Source of the DNA: an uncultured Alphaproteobacteria bacterium | GTDB lineage: Bacteria > Pseudomonadota > Alphaproteobacteria > Rhizobiales > Beijerinckiaceae | Assembly (NCBI GenBank): GCA_937988775.1 | Contig: CALKHP010000017.1 | Location: forward strand, 48,449 to 112,448 | DNA: 64,000 nucleotides | Direction: 5' to 3' | Shown: one piece after another, positions 1 through 8,248 of the stretch | Layout: each line of letters begins with the position of its first letter | Numbering within the stretch: position 1 is the first letter of the stretch | Translations under genes and position numbers: made by a program | Notes under the pieces: generated by a model | The model's input: only the letters and a program-made list of their open reading frames with translations | What the model was told of the DNA's origin: nothing | The model's database searches: none

Positions 1-2
1 AG

Positions 3-329
3 CCCGAGCACCTCGCGGCGCGCCTTGCCGCCGGCGATATCGAGCTCGACCGCGACAGCCATCGCGTGCGCCGCGCCGGCCACGACCTGCATCTCGGGCC
101 GACCGAATTCCGGCTGCTCGAATTCCTGATGCAGAGCCCCGGCCGCGTGTTCACGCGCGAGCAGATGCTCGACAGCGTGTGGGGCCGCGACGTCTATATC
201 GACGAGCGCACCGTCGACGTGCATGTCGGCCGGCTGCGCAAGGCGCTCAACCAGCCGCGCCAGCCCGACCCGATCCGCACCGTGCGCGGCGCCGGCTACG
301 CGTTCGACGAGACTTTTGCCAAATCATGA
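3..329 (+). CDS. phoB: PhoB-type response regulator, C-terminal DNA-binding domain (5' partial)
   Basis: The gene enters from the left edge, so only the last 108 codons are visible and the receiver domain lies outside. What remains is a complete OmpR/PhoB winged helix: GPTEFRLLEFL, then REQMLDSVWG, RTVDVHVGRLRKAL, and the terminal hairpin TVRGAGYAF. The RTVDVH recognition helix and the RTVRGAGY wing are closest to PhoB, the transcription factor for the phosphate-starvation regulon, among this family. That assignment is by resemblance; other OmpR-family members cannot be excluded without the receiver domain. It ends 6 bases before the convergent ridA-like gene. Confidence 0.85.
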   Translation, partial: PEHLAARLAAGDIELDRDSHRVRRAGHDLHLGPTEFRLLEFLMQSPGRVFTREQMLDSVWGRDVYIDERTVDVHVGRLRKALNQPRQPDPIRTVRGAGYAFDETFAKS

Positions 330-335
330 GCGCGT

Positions 336-692
336 TCAAACCGCCGCGATGATCTTGATCTCGAGCCGGTAGCGCGGATTGGCGAGCTTGGCTTCGACGC
401 AGGCGCGGGCAGGCGCCGCGCCGGGCACGACCCAAGCATCCCAGACCGCGTTCAGCGCCTCGAAATCCGCCATGTCGGCGAGCCAGACCACCGCCTGCAG
501 GATGCGGTCCTTGCCGCTGCCGATCTCGGCGAGCGACTGCTCGATCTGGTGCAGCACATCGGCGACCTGCCCCGCCATCGGCGCGTCGGGGTCGTTCTCG
601 GGCACATAGCCGGAGAACCAGGCGAGGCGATCATGCACGACATAATCGCAATAGCTGGTGGCGACGGCGACCCTTTGCAGCATGGCGCTCAC
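336..692 (-). CDS. RidA family protein (YjgF/YER057c/UK114)
   Basis: A 118-residue protein of usual RidA-family length. Family members deaminate reactive enamine/imine intermediates or act in related degradative pathways, and work as cytosolic trimers. Visible family features are the LAWFSGYVPEN strand after the N-terminus, QVADVLHQIEQSLAEIGSGKDRILQAVVWL, and the C-terminal segment AARACVEAKLANPRYRLEI-like region with the conserved Cys and Glu. The Arg that binds substrate carboxylate in archetypal RidA (usually R-x-C-x-x-V) is present as ARACVEA. The ATG overlaps the stop of upstream gcrA in a 4-base ATGA, so translation is probably coupled. Substrate unknown. Confidence 0.85.
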   Translation of the reverse strand: MSAMLQRVAVATSYCDYVVHDRLAWFSGYVPENDPDAPMAGQVADVLHQIEQSLAEIGSGKDRILQAVVWLADMADFEALNAVWDAWVVPGAAPARACVEAKLANPRYRLEIKIIAAV

Positions 693-1204
693 ACGCGCGG
701 CTGGCGGTCGCGCCGGCGGTCGATGCTCGGCTGGAAGGCGATGCCGGCGTGATGCGCGCAGTAGGTCGCGCCGATCGAGCAGTCATTGCCGCAGAACGCG
801 AAATCCGCATTGAGCGGATCGCCAAGCGGCCAGCGGCACACACCCTCGCGCAATTCCATGATCGAGACGCGCTTGGTCATCGGGATGACCACGGTCTGGT
901 TGACGGGCTGCGCCTCGAGCAGTTCTTCCTCCATCGGGCTGGTGACCATGACGGGGGCGAGCGCCGCGCCGCCGCGGGAGTGATGGAAGACCATCGTCTT
1001 GACGGCCGGCTTGGCCGCCGCCTTGCGCTGGCGCTGCACGGGCGCGACATTGGCCTTGGCCCGGCCGGACAGGCCGAGGCGATGCACCTTGCCGATCACG
1101 GCATTGCGCGTCACGCCGCCAAGCTCGGCCGCGATCTGGCTGGCGCTCAGGCCGTCCTGCCAGAGCTTCTTCAGGAGTTCCACCCGTTCGTCGCTCCAGG
1201 ACAT
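689..1204 (-). CDS. gcrA: GcrA cell cycle regulator
   Basis: A 171-residue GcrA. In Caulobacter this protein binds sigma70 and recognises methylated GANTC sites to activate S-phase genes. The N-terminal helix-turn-helix is unmistakable: WSDERVELLKKLW at residues 3-15, then SASQIAAELGG and RNAVIGKVHRLGLSGRAK to about residue 50. A variable linker follows, then the C-terminal conserved segment with CRWPLGDP and cysteines at about 123, 138, 142 and 149 plus the CAHH pair, the sigma-interacting end. An in-frame extension to 1291 exists, but the start at 1204 is preferred because AAGGAG lies 7-8 bases upstream and because MSWSDER is the family N-terminus. The stop overlaps the ridA-like ATG. Confidence 0.95.
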   Translation of the reverse strand: MSWSDERVELLKKLWQDGLSASQIAAELGGVTRNAVIGKVHRLGLSGRAKANVAPVQRQRKAAAKPAVKTMVFHHSRGGAALAPVMVTSPMEEELLEAQPVNQTVVIPMTKRVSIMELREGVCRWPLGDPLNADFAFCGNDCSIGATYCAHHAGIAFQPSIDRRRDRQPRV

Positions 1205-1713
1205 GCTGCCGCTCCTTGTGTTCGGAATCCTTCTCGCTTCGGAAAGCGCGCCCTGGCGCTGCTCCGTTCGCCGCTTGCCATGCGGCGCCACGAGATGTCG
1301 TGTGGTTCTGCTCTTTTGCTACTATATCGCGGGAAAGCGATGCAATCCGTAGCGGGCGTGTCGGTCGGTTATCCCCAGTCATTCGCTGGGGAAAACGACG
1401 AAATTCCGGCAAACACGGCATTCCGGCAACGCCGATCGTCATCGATTGACAGCCGGGCCGGAAAATCGGAGAATTGCGCGGTGCCGTTCGGATCGAGCGG
1501 CATTTCGATTTTTCGGCCAGCGCGGATTTCCGGCAAAGCCCCGGAGCGAGCGATATCCCGGATGATGACGATGGCGCTGCGGAAGACGACATCATGGCGG
1601 CAAGACGGGCGACGATGAGCCCCGCCGCGCGTGCCTCCGGCCCGAGTGCCGGACGCCGCTCCTTGTCCGCAACCTGAACCATCCGACGTTTCACGCCTCG
1701 AGGATATTGTCCC
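1205..1713. other. 509-bp non-coding region between gcrA and argD
   Basis: Divergent intergenic space, unusually long for this window. It holds a perfect 6-bp inverted repeat CCCCAG-N7-CTGGGG at 1373-1391 without a T-tract, so it is more operator-like than terminator-like. It also holds a TTGACA box at 1446-1451 with GAGAAT 17 bases downstream, facing argD. Short reading frames here (for example 1474-1677) show no recognisable protein. Both promoters (for gcrA and the arg operon) must lie here; a small RNA cannot be excluded. Confidence 0.5.
1446..1474 (+). promoter_or_regulatory. candidate sigma70 promoter for argD-argF-hslO
   Basis: TTGACA at 1446-1451, a 17-base spacer, and GAGAAT at 1469-1474. 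The -35 is perfect and the -10 matches 4 of 6. The start of argD is about 240 bases downstream, implying a long leader if this promoter is used. Prediction only. Confidence 0.35.
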
Positions 1714-2919
1714 GTGACATCCGCTATTCTGCCAACCTATGCCCGCACCGATTTCGCTTTTGAGAGGGGGGACGGCGCCTGGCTGACCACCACCGATGGC
1801 GAGCGCTATCTCGATTTCGGCGGCGGCATCGCCGTGTCCTGCCTCGGCCACAGCCACCCGAGGCTGGTCAAGGCGCTGACCGAGCAGGCGGCCAAGCTCT
1901 GGCACACCTCCAACCTGTATCGCATCCCGGAAGGCGAGCGCCTCGCCGAGCGCCTCGCCGACCTGACCTTCGCCGACCTGACCTTCTTCACCAATTCCGG
2001 CGCGGAAGCGCTCGAATGTTCGATCAAGATGGCGCGCAAGTACCATTCGGCGAACGGCCACCCCGAGCGCTATCGCATCATCACCTTCCAGGGCGCCTTC
2101 CATGGCCGCACGCTGGCGACGATCGCCGCCGGCGGCAACCAGAAATACCTTGACGGGTTCGGGCCGGAAATGCCCGGCTTCGACCATATCGCCTTTGGCG
2201 ACAGCGACCTGCTCAAGGCCACCATCGGCCCGGAAACCGCCGCGATCTTGATCGAGCCGATCCAGGGCGAGGGCGGCATCCGCCCCGTGCCGCACCAGGC
2301 GCTGCGCGAGATGCGCGCGCTGTGCGACGCGCACGGCCTGCTGTTGATCCTCGACGAGGTGCAATGCGGCGTCGGGCGCTCCGGCAAGCTGTTCGCGCAT
2401 GAATGGGCCGGCATCACGCCCGATATCATGGCGATCGCCAAGGGTATCGGCGGCGGCTTCCCGCTCGGCGCCTGCCTTGCGACGGCCGAGGCCGCCAAGG
2501 GCATGACCGCCGGCACGCATGGCTCGACCTATGGCGGCAACCCGCTCGCCATGGCCTGCGGCAACGCGGTGCTCGACGAGGTCGCGACGCCGGAATTCCT
2601 CGCCCATGTGCAGAAAACCGCGCTGGTGCTGAAACAGCGCCTCGCCGAACTGAAGGACCGCCATGGCGGCCTGATCGAGGAGATCCGCGGCACTGGCCTG
2701 ATGCTCGGCCTCAAGATGCTGGTGCCGAACACCGAACTGGTCAATGCGGCGCGCGCCGAGCACCTGCTGACGGTCGGCGCCGGCGACAATGTCGTGCGCC
2801 TCGTGCCGCCGCTCACCATCGGCGACAGCGAGATCACGGAAATGTTCGAGCGGCTCGACCGGGCCTGCGCGCGGGTCGAGGCGAGCCAGGCGGCCGCCCG
2901 GCCCTCGGCGGCGGAGTGA
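1714..2919 (+). CDS. argD: acetylornithine/succinyldiaminopimelate aminotransferase
   Basis: A 401-residue class III PLP aminotransferase, usual length for ArgD. It converts N-acetylglutamate semialdehyde to N-acetylornithine in arginine synthesis and can serve the equivalent lysine step. Seen directly: the substrate-pocket segment FTNSGAEALE (92-101), GAFHGRT (128-132), EPIQGEGG (181-188), the cofactor aspartate in LDEVQCGVGR (213-222), and the Schiff-base lysine K243 in AIAKGIGGGFPLGA. The start is GTG at 1714 with CGAGGA about 10 bases upstream. It is followed after 4 bases by argF and then hslO, a common rhizobial arrangement. Confidence 0.95.
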   Translation: MTSAILPTYARTDFAFERGDGAWLTTTDGERYLDFGGGIAVSCLGHSHPRLVKALTEQAAKLWHTSNLYRIPEGERLAERLADLTFADLTFFTNSGAEALECSIKMARKYHSANGHPERYRIITFQGAFHGRTLATIAAGGNQKYLDGFGPEMPGFDHIAFGDSDLLKATIGPETAAILIEPIQGEGGIRPVPHQALREMRALCDAHGLLLILDEVQCGVGRSGKLFAHEWAGITPDIMAIAKGIGGGFPLGACLATAEAAKGMTAGTHGSTYGGNPLAMACGNAVLDEVATPEFLAHVQKTALVLKQRLAELKDRHGGLIEEIRGTGLMLGLKMLVPNTELVNAARAEHLLTVGAGDNVVRLVPPLTIGDSEITEMFERLDRACARVEASQAAARPSAAE

Positions 2920-2923
2920 GCCG

Positions 2924-3868
2924 ATGACGTCACTGCGCCACTTCCTCGACCTGTCGGATTTCTCGGCCGAAGACCTGCAGTTGATGCTGGATACCGCCCA
3001 TGCGCTGAAATCGCAGCGCCGGGCCGCGCGCCGGAATGGCGGCGAGGACAGCCCGCTCGGCCTGCCGCTCGCCGGCAAGAAGATCGCCATGGTGTTCGAG
3101 CAGCCCTCGCTGCGCACGCGCATGTCGTTCGATGTCGGCATTCGCGAACTCGGCGGCCAGAGCCTGATGGTGTCTGGCAGCGAGATCGAGCTTGGCGAGC
3201 GCGAGTCGATCGCCGATACGGCGCGCGTCATGTCGCGCTATGTCGACGCCATCATGATCCGCATGCTGGATCACGACCAACTGGTCGAACTGGCGGCGAA
3301 CGCCACCGTGCCGGTGATCAACGGCCTGACCAAGCGCTCGCATCCGTGCCAGGTGATGGCCGACATCATGACCTTCGAGGAGAAGAAGGGCCCGATCGCC
3401 GGGCGCACCATCGCCTGGACGGGTGACGCCAACAACGTGCTCGCCTCGTGGACGCATGCGGCTGCGCGCTTTCCCTTCACCTTCAAGATCGCCACGCCGC
3501 CGGAGCTTGCGCCCCGGCCCGAACTGATCGCCTGGGCCAAAAGCCAGGGCGCCGACATCCGCCTGACCGCGGATCCCTATGAGGCGGCCGAGGGCGCCGA
3601 CTGCGTCATCACCGATTGCTGGGTGTCGATGGGCGACAAGGACGAGGGCCGCCGCCACAACCTGCTGAAACCCTATCAGGTCAACGAGAAGCTGCTGCGT
3701 GAGGCGCAATCCGACGCCATCGTCATGCATTGCCTGCCGGCGACGCGCGGCGAGGAAGTGACCGACGCGGTGATGGACGGTCTGCAATCGGTGGTGTTCG
3801 ACGAGGCCGAGAACCGGCTGCATGCCCAGAAGGGCATCCTGGCCTGGTGCTTCGGAGCGGTCGCCTGA
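2924..3868 (+). CDS. argF: ornithine carbamoyltransferase
   Basis: A 314-residue OTCase, which makes citrulline from ornithine and carbamoyl phosphate in the cytosol. The carbamoyl-phosphate motif SLRTR is at 62-66, the family HPCQ motif at 140-143, and the catalytic HCLP at 269-272; the SMG-like ornithine loop is present as SMGDKD near 235-240. An insertion rich in Arg between residues 30 and 50 makes the first domain slightly longer than minimal OTCases. The reading frame is open further upstream inside argD, but the ATG at 2924, 4 bases after argD, begins with the family N-terminus TSLRHFLDLSDFS. The stop overlaps the next ATG by one base. Confidence 0.95.
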   Translation: MTSLRHFLDLSDFSAEDLQLMLDTAHALKSQRRAARRNGGEDSPLGLPLAGKKIAMVFEQPSLRTRMSFDVGIRELGGQSLMVSGSEIELGERESIADTARVMSRYVDAIMIRMLDHDQLVELAANATVPVINGLTKRSHPCQVMADIMTFEEKKGPIAGRTIAWTGDANNVLASWTHAAARFPFTFKIATPPELAPRPELIAWAKSQGADIRLTADPYEAAEGADCVITDCWVSMGDKDEGRRHNLLKPYQVNEKLLREAQSDAIVMHCLPATRGEEVTDAVMDGLQSVVFDEAENRLHAQKGILAWCFGAVA

Positions 3869-4839
3869 TGCAGGCGCCCGCCGCCAGCACGACCGCGCTG
3901 GATGACGTCGCGCTGCCGTTCCAGGTCACGGCGCTCGATGCGCGCGGCCGCGTCGTGCGGCTTGGGCCCGCGATCGACACCATCATCCAGCGCCATGGCT
4001 ATCCGGAAGGCGTATCGCGCGCCGTCGCCGAAGCGGCGGTGCTGACGGCGCTGCTCGGCACCTCGCTGAAATTCGACGGCCGCTTCCAGTTCCAGACCAA
4101 GACGGACGGCCCCATCGACCTTCTGGTGGTCGATTTCGAGGCGCCCGACAGGCTGCGCGCCTATGCCCGGTTCGACGCCGCGCGCGTGGCCGAGACCGGC
4201 GCGGATATCGCGGCGCTGATCGGCAACGGCTATCTCGCCATGACGATCGAGCCCGGCGGCGACATGAACCGCTACCAGGGCATCGTCGCGCTCGAAGGCC
4301 AGAGCCTCGAGGAGGCGGCGCACCAGTATTTCCGCCAGTCCGAGCAGATCCCGACCCGCGTGCGGCTGGCGGTGGCGGAAGTGGCCGAACCCGGCGGCGC
4401 CACGCATTGGCGCGCCGGCGGGCTGCTGGTGCAGTTCCTGCCCGTGTCGCCGGAACGCCAGCGCCAGCAGGAGCTTGACCCCGGCGATGCGCCGGAAGGC
4501 ACCACGCCGCCGGCCTTCGCCGAGGACGATGCCTGGGTCGAGGTCAGGGCGCTGACCGAGACGATCGAGGATCACGAACTGGTCGATCCGGCGCTCTCCA
4601 GCGAGGAATTGCTGTACCGGCTGTTCCACGAGCGCGGCGTCACGGTGTTCGAGCGCCAGCCGTTGCGCGAGGCGTGCCGCTGCTCGCGCGAGCGCATCAT
4701 GGCGATGTTCTCGAAATTCTCGCCCGACGACCGGCGCGCTATGATCGGCGACGATGGCCAGATCGGCGTCACCTGCGAATTCTGCTCGACGCGTTACAGT
4801 TTCACGCCGGCCGAGATCGAGGTGCCGGCGCAGGGCTGA
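3868..4839 (+). CDS. hslO: Hsp33 redox-regulated chaperonin
   Basis: A 323-residue Hsp33, a cytosolic holdase activated when oxidation releases zinc from four cysteines. Those cysteines are visible as C270 and C272 (CRC) and C303 and C306 (CEFC), the C-x-C...C-x-x-C arrangement. The N-terminal substrate-binding core (about 15-190) includes the HGYPEGVSRAVAEA segment. ATG at 3868 overlaps the argF stop as TGATG, so it is translationally coupled to arginine biosynthesis genes. Co-transcription of a stress chaperone with argF is conserved in related genomes by my recollection; no regulatory reason is visible here. Confidence 0.93.
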   Translation: MQAPAASTTALDDVALPFQVTALDARGRVVRLGPAIDTIIQRHGYPEGVSRAVAEAAVLTALLGTSLKFDGRFQFQTKTDGPIDLLVVDFEAPDRLRAYARFDAARVAETGADIAALIGNGYLAMTIEPGGDMNRYQGIVALEGQSLEEAAHQYFRQSEQIPTRVRLAVAEVAEPGGATHWRAGGLLVQFLPVSPERQRQQELDPGDAPEGTTPPAFAEDDAWVEVRALTETIEDHELVDPALSSEELLYRLFHERGVTVFERQPLREACRCSRERIMAMFSKFSPDDRRAMIGDDGQIGVTCEFCSTRYSFTPAEIEVPAQG

Positions 4840-5141
4840 GGCGCGCGGCTTCTCGGCATGTGGGGCGCCAAATCGGTGTAAAGGACTGGCCCATCCCGAT
4901 CAGAAAAGCGCGGGGCTTATCCCGGCCTTGAGCCGGGACCCATCATTTCGGCGGGCGCCCGGTTCCCTGGGTCCCGGCGCAAGGCCGAGACGAGATCGGG
5001 AGGCGGGAACGCCCCCGCCTCATGCCGGCCCCGATCCGGCAACCATGTTCCGCGTCATTCCCCTGCAATAACAACCCGGGCACGCCGTCACGCGCCCCAA
5101 GGCGGTTGGCACGCAACGGCGCAACCGCTATCGATTGACAC
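4840..5141. other. 302-bp intergenic region with palindromic repeat
   Basis: No gene seen. The middle is occupied by the GTCCCGG-type repeat at 4920-5010. The last 40 bases before the MFS gene contain no clear Shine-Dalgarno. Confidence 0.5.
4920..5010. repeat. GTCCCGG-type dispersed palindromic repeat, copy 1
   Basis: Perfect hairpin TCCCGGC-N5-GCCGGGA at 4920-4938, then about 30 bases, then CCCTGG and a second, degraded hairpin GTCCCGGCGCAAGGCCG. The same two-hairpin plan with the same CCCTGG junction recurs at 56762-56835. This is typical of dispersed intergenic repeats in rhizobial genomes. Confidence 0.7.
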
Positions 5142-6893
5142 ATGGTCGAACCGCACGCGCATACCACCGAGGATATCGCGGCGATCGAGGATGCCGCCCG
5201 CCATCAGGACGGGCCGTCCTCGTCGCTGGCGCCGTTCCGCCACACCGTGTATCGCAACATCTGGATCGCCAACCTCGCCTCGAATTTCGGCACGCTGATC
5301 CAGGCGGTCGGCGCGTCGTGGCTGATGACCTCGATCACGCCATCGGCCGATATGGTGGCGCTGGTGCAGGCCTCGACCAACCTGCCGGTGGTGCTGTTCG
5401 CGCTGCTTGCCGGCGCGATTTCCGACAATTTCGACCGGCGCTGGGTGATGATTACCGCGCAGGGCACGATGTTCGTGTTCTCGGTCGCGCTCGCCGTGTT
5501 CGCCTATGGCGGCTGGATCACGCCGTGGATGCTGCTCGGCTTCACCTTCCTGATCGGCTGCGGCTCGGCGCTGAACGGGCCGGCCTGGCAATCCTCGGTC
5601 GGCGACATGGTGCCGCGCGCCGACCTGCCGGCGGCGGTCGCTCTCAACAGCATGGCGTTCAACATCGCGCGCAGCGTCGGGCCGGCGATCGGCGGCGCGA
5701 TCGTGGCCACCGCCGGCGCCAGCATGGCGTTCCTGATCAACGCGCTCAGCTATATCGGCCTGATCGGCGTCTTGGCGCGCTGGCGCGCACCGAAGGTCGA
5801 GAGCCTGCTGCCGCGCGAGACCATGGTGATGGCGATGGGCGCCGGGCTGCGCTACGTGGCGATGTCGCCCAACATCGTCATCGTGCTGGTGCGCTCGTTC
5901 ATGTTCGGCCTTGGCGCGATCGCGGTGATGGCGCTGATGCCGCTGATGGCGCGCGACCTGATCCATGGCGGCCCGCTGACCTATGGCCTGCTGCTCGGCT
6001 TCTTCGGCGTCGGCGCGGTGATCGGCGCGCTCGCCAGCAGCCGGGCGCGCTACAGGCTCTCGGTCGAGTGGCTGGTGCGGCTATCCTTCCTCGGCTTCGC
6101 GGTCTGTTCGGCCGTGTCGGGGCTCGAGGGCATGACGCCGCTGGTGATGGCGGTGCAGGTGATCGGCGGCGCGTGCTGGGTGCTGGCGCTGTCGACCTTC
6201 AACGTCACGGTGCAGCTTTCGGCGCCGCGCTGGGTCGTCGGGCGGGCGCTGGCGCTCTACCAGGTCGCGACCTTCGGCGGCATGACCTTCGGCAGCTGGC
6301 TGTGGGGCACGCTCGCCGAGCATTACGGCGTGACGACGGCGCTGCAATGGGCGGCCGTTGCCAGCCTGATCGGCGGCGCCATCGGCTTCCTCTACGCGCT
6401 GCCGCAGCTTTCGATGCTGAATCTCGACCCGTGGAGCCGCTGGAAGGAGCCCGAAATCGCGGTGCCGATCGAGCCGCGCAGCGGGCCGATCGTGGTGACG
6501 ATCGAATATATCATCGACGAGAAGGACGTGATCGCCTTCCTGCGCGCCATGGCCGAGCGCAAGCGCGTGCGCCGGCGCGACGGCGCGCGCCACTGGCAAT
6601 TGCTGCGCGACCTCGCCGATGCGCGGCTGTGGGTCGAACGCTATCACAGCCCGACCTGGGTCGAATATGTGCGCCAGAACCAACGCGTCACCCATGCCGA
6701 TGCCGTGGTGTGGGAACGCGTGCGCGCGCTGCATCGCGGCGCCAAGCCGCCGCGCGTGCATCGCATGATCGAACGCCAGACCGCCGCCGCGCATCACGGC
6801 AATGGCACGAGCGACAGCCGCGCCGGCACGCTGGTCAATCCGGCGCTGGCCGATCCGCTGCCGCCGGCGGCGGAGAAGAACCGGGTGCCGTGA
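5142..6893 (+). CDS. MFS transporter (EntS/MFS_3-like exporter)
   Basis: A 583-residue inner-membrane transporter. About 12 hydrophobic helices lie between residues 35 and 420, with the MFS inter-helix loop seen as GAISDNFDRRWVM (about 90-105) after helix 2, and a GPAIGGAI motif in helix 5. The family resembles the enterobactin-exporter-like MFS_3 group, whose members are often annotated as drug or siderophore exporters. Unlike short MFS proteins it carries a soluble C-terminal tail of about 150 residues rich in Arg, His and Trp, typical of this subgroup but of unknown role. Substrate not predictable. Its last 59 bases overlap the convergent gene at 6835-7674. Confidence 0.8.
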   Translation: MVEPHAHTTEDIAAIEDAARHQDGPSSSLAPFRHTVYRNIWIANLASNFGTLIQAVGASWLMTSITPSADMVALVQASTNLPVVLFALLAGAISDNFDRRWVMITAQGTMFVFSVALAVFAYGGWITPWMLLGFTFLIGCGSALNGPAWQSSVGDMVPRADLPAAVALNSMAFNIARSVGPAIGGAIVATAGASMAFLINALSYIGLIGVLARWRAPKVESLLPRETMVMAMGAGLRYVAMSPNIVIVLVRSFMFGLGAIAVMALMPLMARDLIHGGPLTYGLLLGFFGVGAVIGALASSRARYRLSVEWLVRLSFLGFAVCSAVSGLEGMTPLVMAVQVIGGACWVLALSTFNVTVQLSAPRWVVGRALALYQVATFGGMTFGSWLWGTLAEHYGVTTALQWAAVASLIGGAIGFLYALPQLSMLNLDPWSRWKEPEIAVPIEPRSGPIVVTIEYIIDEKDVIAFLRAMAERKRVRRRDGARHWQLLRDLADARLWVERYHSPTWVEYVRQNQRVTHADAVVWERVRALHRGAKPPRVHRMIERQTAAAHHGNGTSDSRAGTLVNPALADPLPPAAEKNRVP

Positions 6894-7674
6894 GCCCGGC
6901 ACCGAAGCGGCGATAGGCGTGCACGCGGTGGATATAGGCGAAATCGCGCGCGCTCTCGCCGTAGGGCGCCACCGGCCAGTCCCAGGCATCGTCTGGTTCC
7001 GGCAACCGGGCCCCATGCAGCAAATCGAGGCGCTTGCCGACCTCGCCGTCGCGGTTCTCCTCGCGCATCTCGACATCGGTGAGTAGGCAGACCGGGCAGC
7101 GAAACCGCGCCAGATCGTCGAGATGCCAGCCGACAGCCTGCGCCGGCACATCCTCCGGAAAACGCTCGGCGCGGCCGTGCTGGCGCGCGATCCAGTTGGC
7201 GAGCGGGATCGGCAGTTGCGACAGCAGGTTGGCCGAGATCACCAGATCGATGCTGTCATCGGCAAGATAATCCTCCAGCGGCGCGACACGCTGGCCGGCG
7301 CGGCCGGCGAGCCAGTCGAGCGCCCCGGTCAGGTCGCGCCGGTCGAAGGCGAGGTTGCGGTAGCGGGCAAGGCGCAGCCGGACGGTCGGCAGATGCACGG
7401 CATCGACGAGCACGACGCGGTCGAACCGCGCCGCCAGTAGATCAATCGGCACGTCGCGCACCAGCCCCGAGCCGAGCACAAGTACAGTGCGGCCATGGCC
7501 GATCTCGCCGGCGAGCTTCGCCACCACCTGTCGGCAGCGCGCGTAATGCGGCGCCCAGGCCACCTTCTGCCGGGCGCTGCGCGACCACAGGCCAACGCTT
7601 TCGCGCAGCAGGCCGAGCCGGCGCACCGGGCGCGGCACGCGCGTGATCAGGTAAAGGCCGAGTTCAGCCAGCAC
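6835..7674 (-). CDS. hypothetical protein, SAM-methyltransferase-like fold
   Basis: A 279-residue protein I do not recognise as a named family. Residues about 65-75 read VLVLGSGLVRD, a glycine-rich first strand-loop like methyltransferase motif I, and VVLVDAVHLP about 20 residues later fits the acidic end of strand 2. A DLVISANLLSQLPI segment near 145-155 resembles motif IV of class I methyltransferases. It contains no transmembrane helix and ends with a Pro/Ala-rich tail. The tail overlaps the end of the MFS gene by 59 bases on the opposite strand. Downstream of apaG by 17 bases, so probably co-transcribed with it. Methyltransferase activity is inferred from fold cues only. Confidence 0.7.
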   Translation of the reverse strand: MLAELGLYLITRVPRPVRRLGLLRESVGLWSRSARQKVAWAPHYARCRQVVAKLAGEIGHGRTVLVLGSGLVRDVPIDLLAARFDRVVLVDAVHLPTVRLRLARYRNLAFDRRDLTGALDWLAGRAGQRVAPLEDYLADDSIDLVISANLLSQLPIPLANWIARQHGRAERFPEDVPAQAVGWHLDDLARFRCPVCLLTDVEMREENRDGEVGKRLDLLHGARLPEPDDAWDWPVAPYGESARDFAYIHRVHAYRRFGAGLTAPGSSPPPAAADRPAPD

Positions 7675-7691
7675 GGGCGCTTGATCCGCGC

Positions 7692-8084
7692 TCAGTTCAG
7701 CGTGCGCACGTCATGCGGGCTGTCGAGCGAAAAGGCCGGGATCTCGACCATGAACTCCTCGCCCGCGTCGGTGACCATCTCGTAGCTGCCGGCCATGATG
7801 CCGGCCGGCGTTTCGAGCGGGCAGCCGCTGGTGTATTCGAAACGCTCGCCGGCCGCCAGCACCGGCTGCTCGCCGACGACGCCGAGCCCGTCGACGCGCT
7901 GCTCGCGGCCCTCGCCATCGGTGATGCGCCAGTGCCGAGCATGCAGGCGCACGGTTTCTGCGCCCAGATTGACGATCTCGACGGTGTAGGCCCAGAAATA
8001 CTGGCGCGCGCGCGGCTTCGATTGCTCGGGCATGAAGCGCGGCGTCACCGTGACCTCGATATTGCGGGTCCGCGCCCGATACAT
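7692..8084 (-). CDS. apaG: ApaG protein
   Basis: A 130-residue ApaG, standard length. The protein is a single fibronectin-III-like beta sandwich, cytosolic, linked genetically to cobalt/magnesium resistance and Ap4A metabolism; its biochemical function is unsettled. Family hallmarks are seen: YFWAYTVEIVNLG, VRLHARHWRITDGEGR, VDGLGVVGEQPVL, FEYTSGCPLETPAGIMAGSYEM and the C-terminal EIPAFSLDSP. ATG at 8084 is preceded by GGAAAG-type sequence 6-10 bases upstream. It is the first gene of a short leftward pair with the methyltransferase-like gene. Confidence 0.93.
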   Translation of the reverse strand: MYRARTRNIEVTVTPRFMPEQSKPRARQYFWAYTVEIVNLGAETVRLHARHWRITDGEGREQRVDGLGVVGEQPVLAAGERFEYTSGCPLETPAGIMAGSYEMVTDAGEEFMVEIPAFSLDSPHDVRTLN

Positions 8085-8248
8085 GCGGCTTTCCTTTTCT
8101 CGACAGGCTGCGGCGGTGGTAGGACGGAGCGGCCATCGCCGTCAATCATGCGGGTGTGCGAGGCGCCTTACCGCTTCGACGGAAAATGCCGCAGGGGATA
8201 AGCCGGCGGAGCGCTTGGCGCCTCGCGCTCGTGCAGCTACCAAAAGGC

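Noticed and set aside
1474..1677. 67-codon frame upstream of argD
   Set aside because: No Shine-Dalgarno, no similarity that I recognise; probably chance.
1369..3231. 620-codon leftward open frame
   Set aside because: Antisense to argD and its leader; no recognisable domain.
5135..6916. 593-codon rightward frame, longer than the MFS gene it overlaps
   Set aside because: The 5142-6893 frame shows membrane helices and MFS motifs; this frame is Arg-rich without hydrophobic segments.
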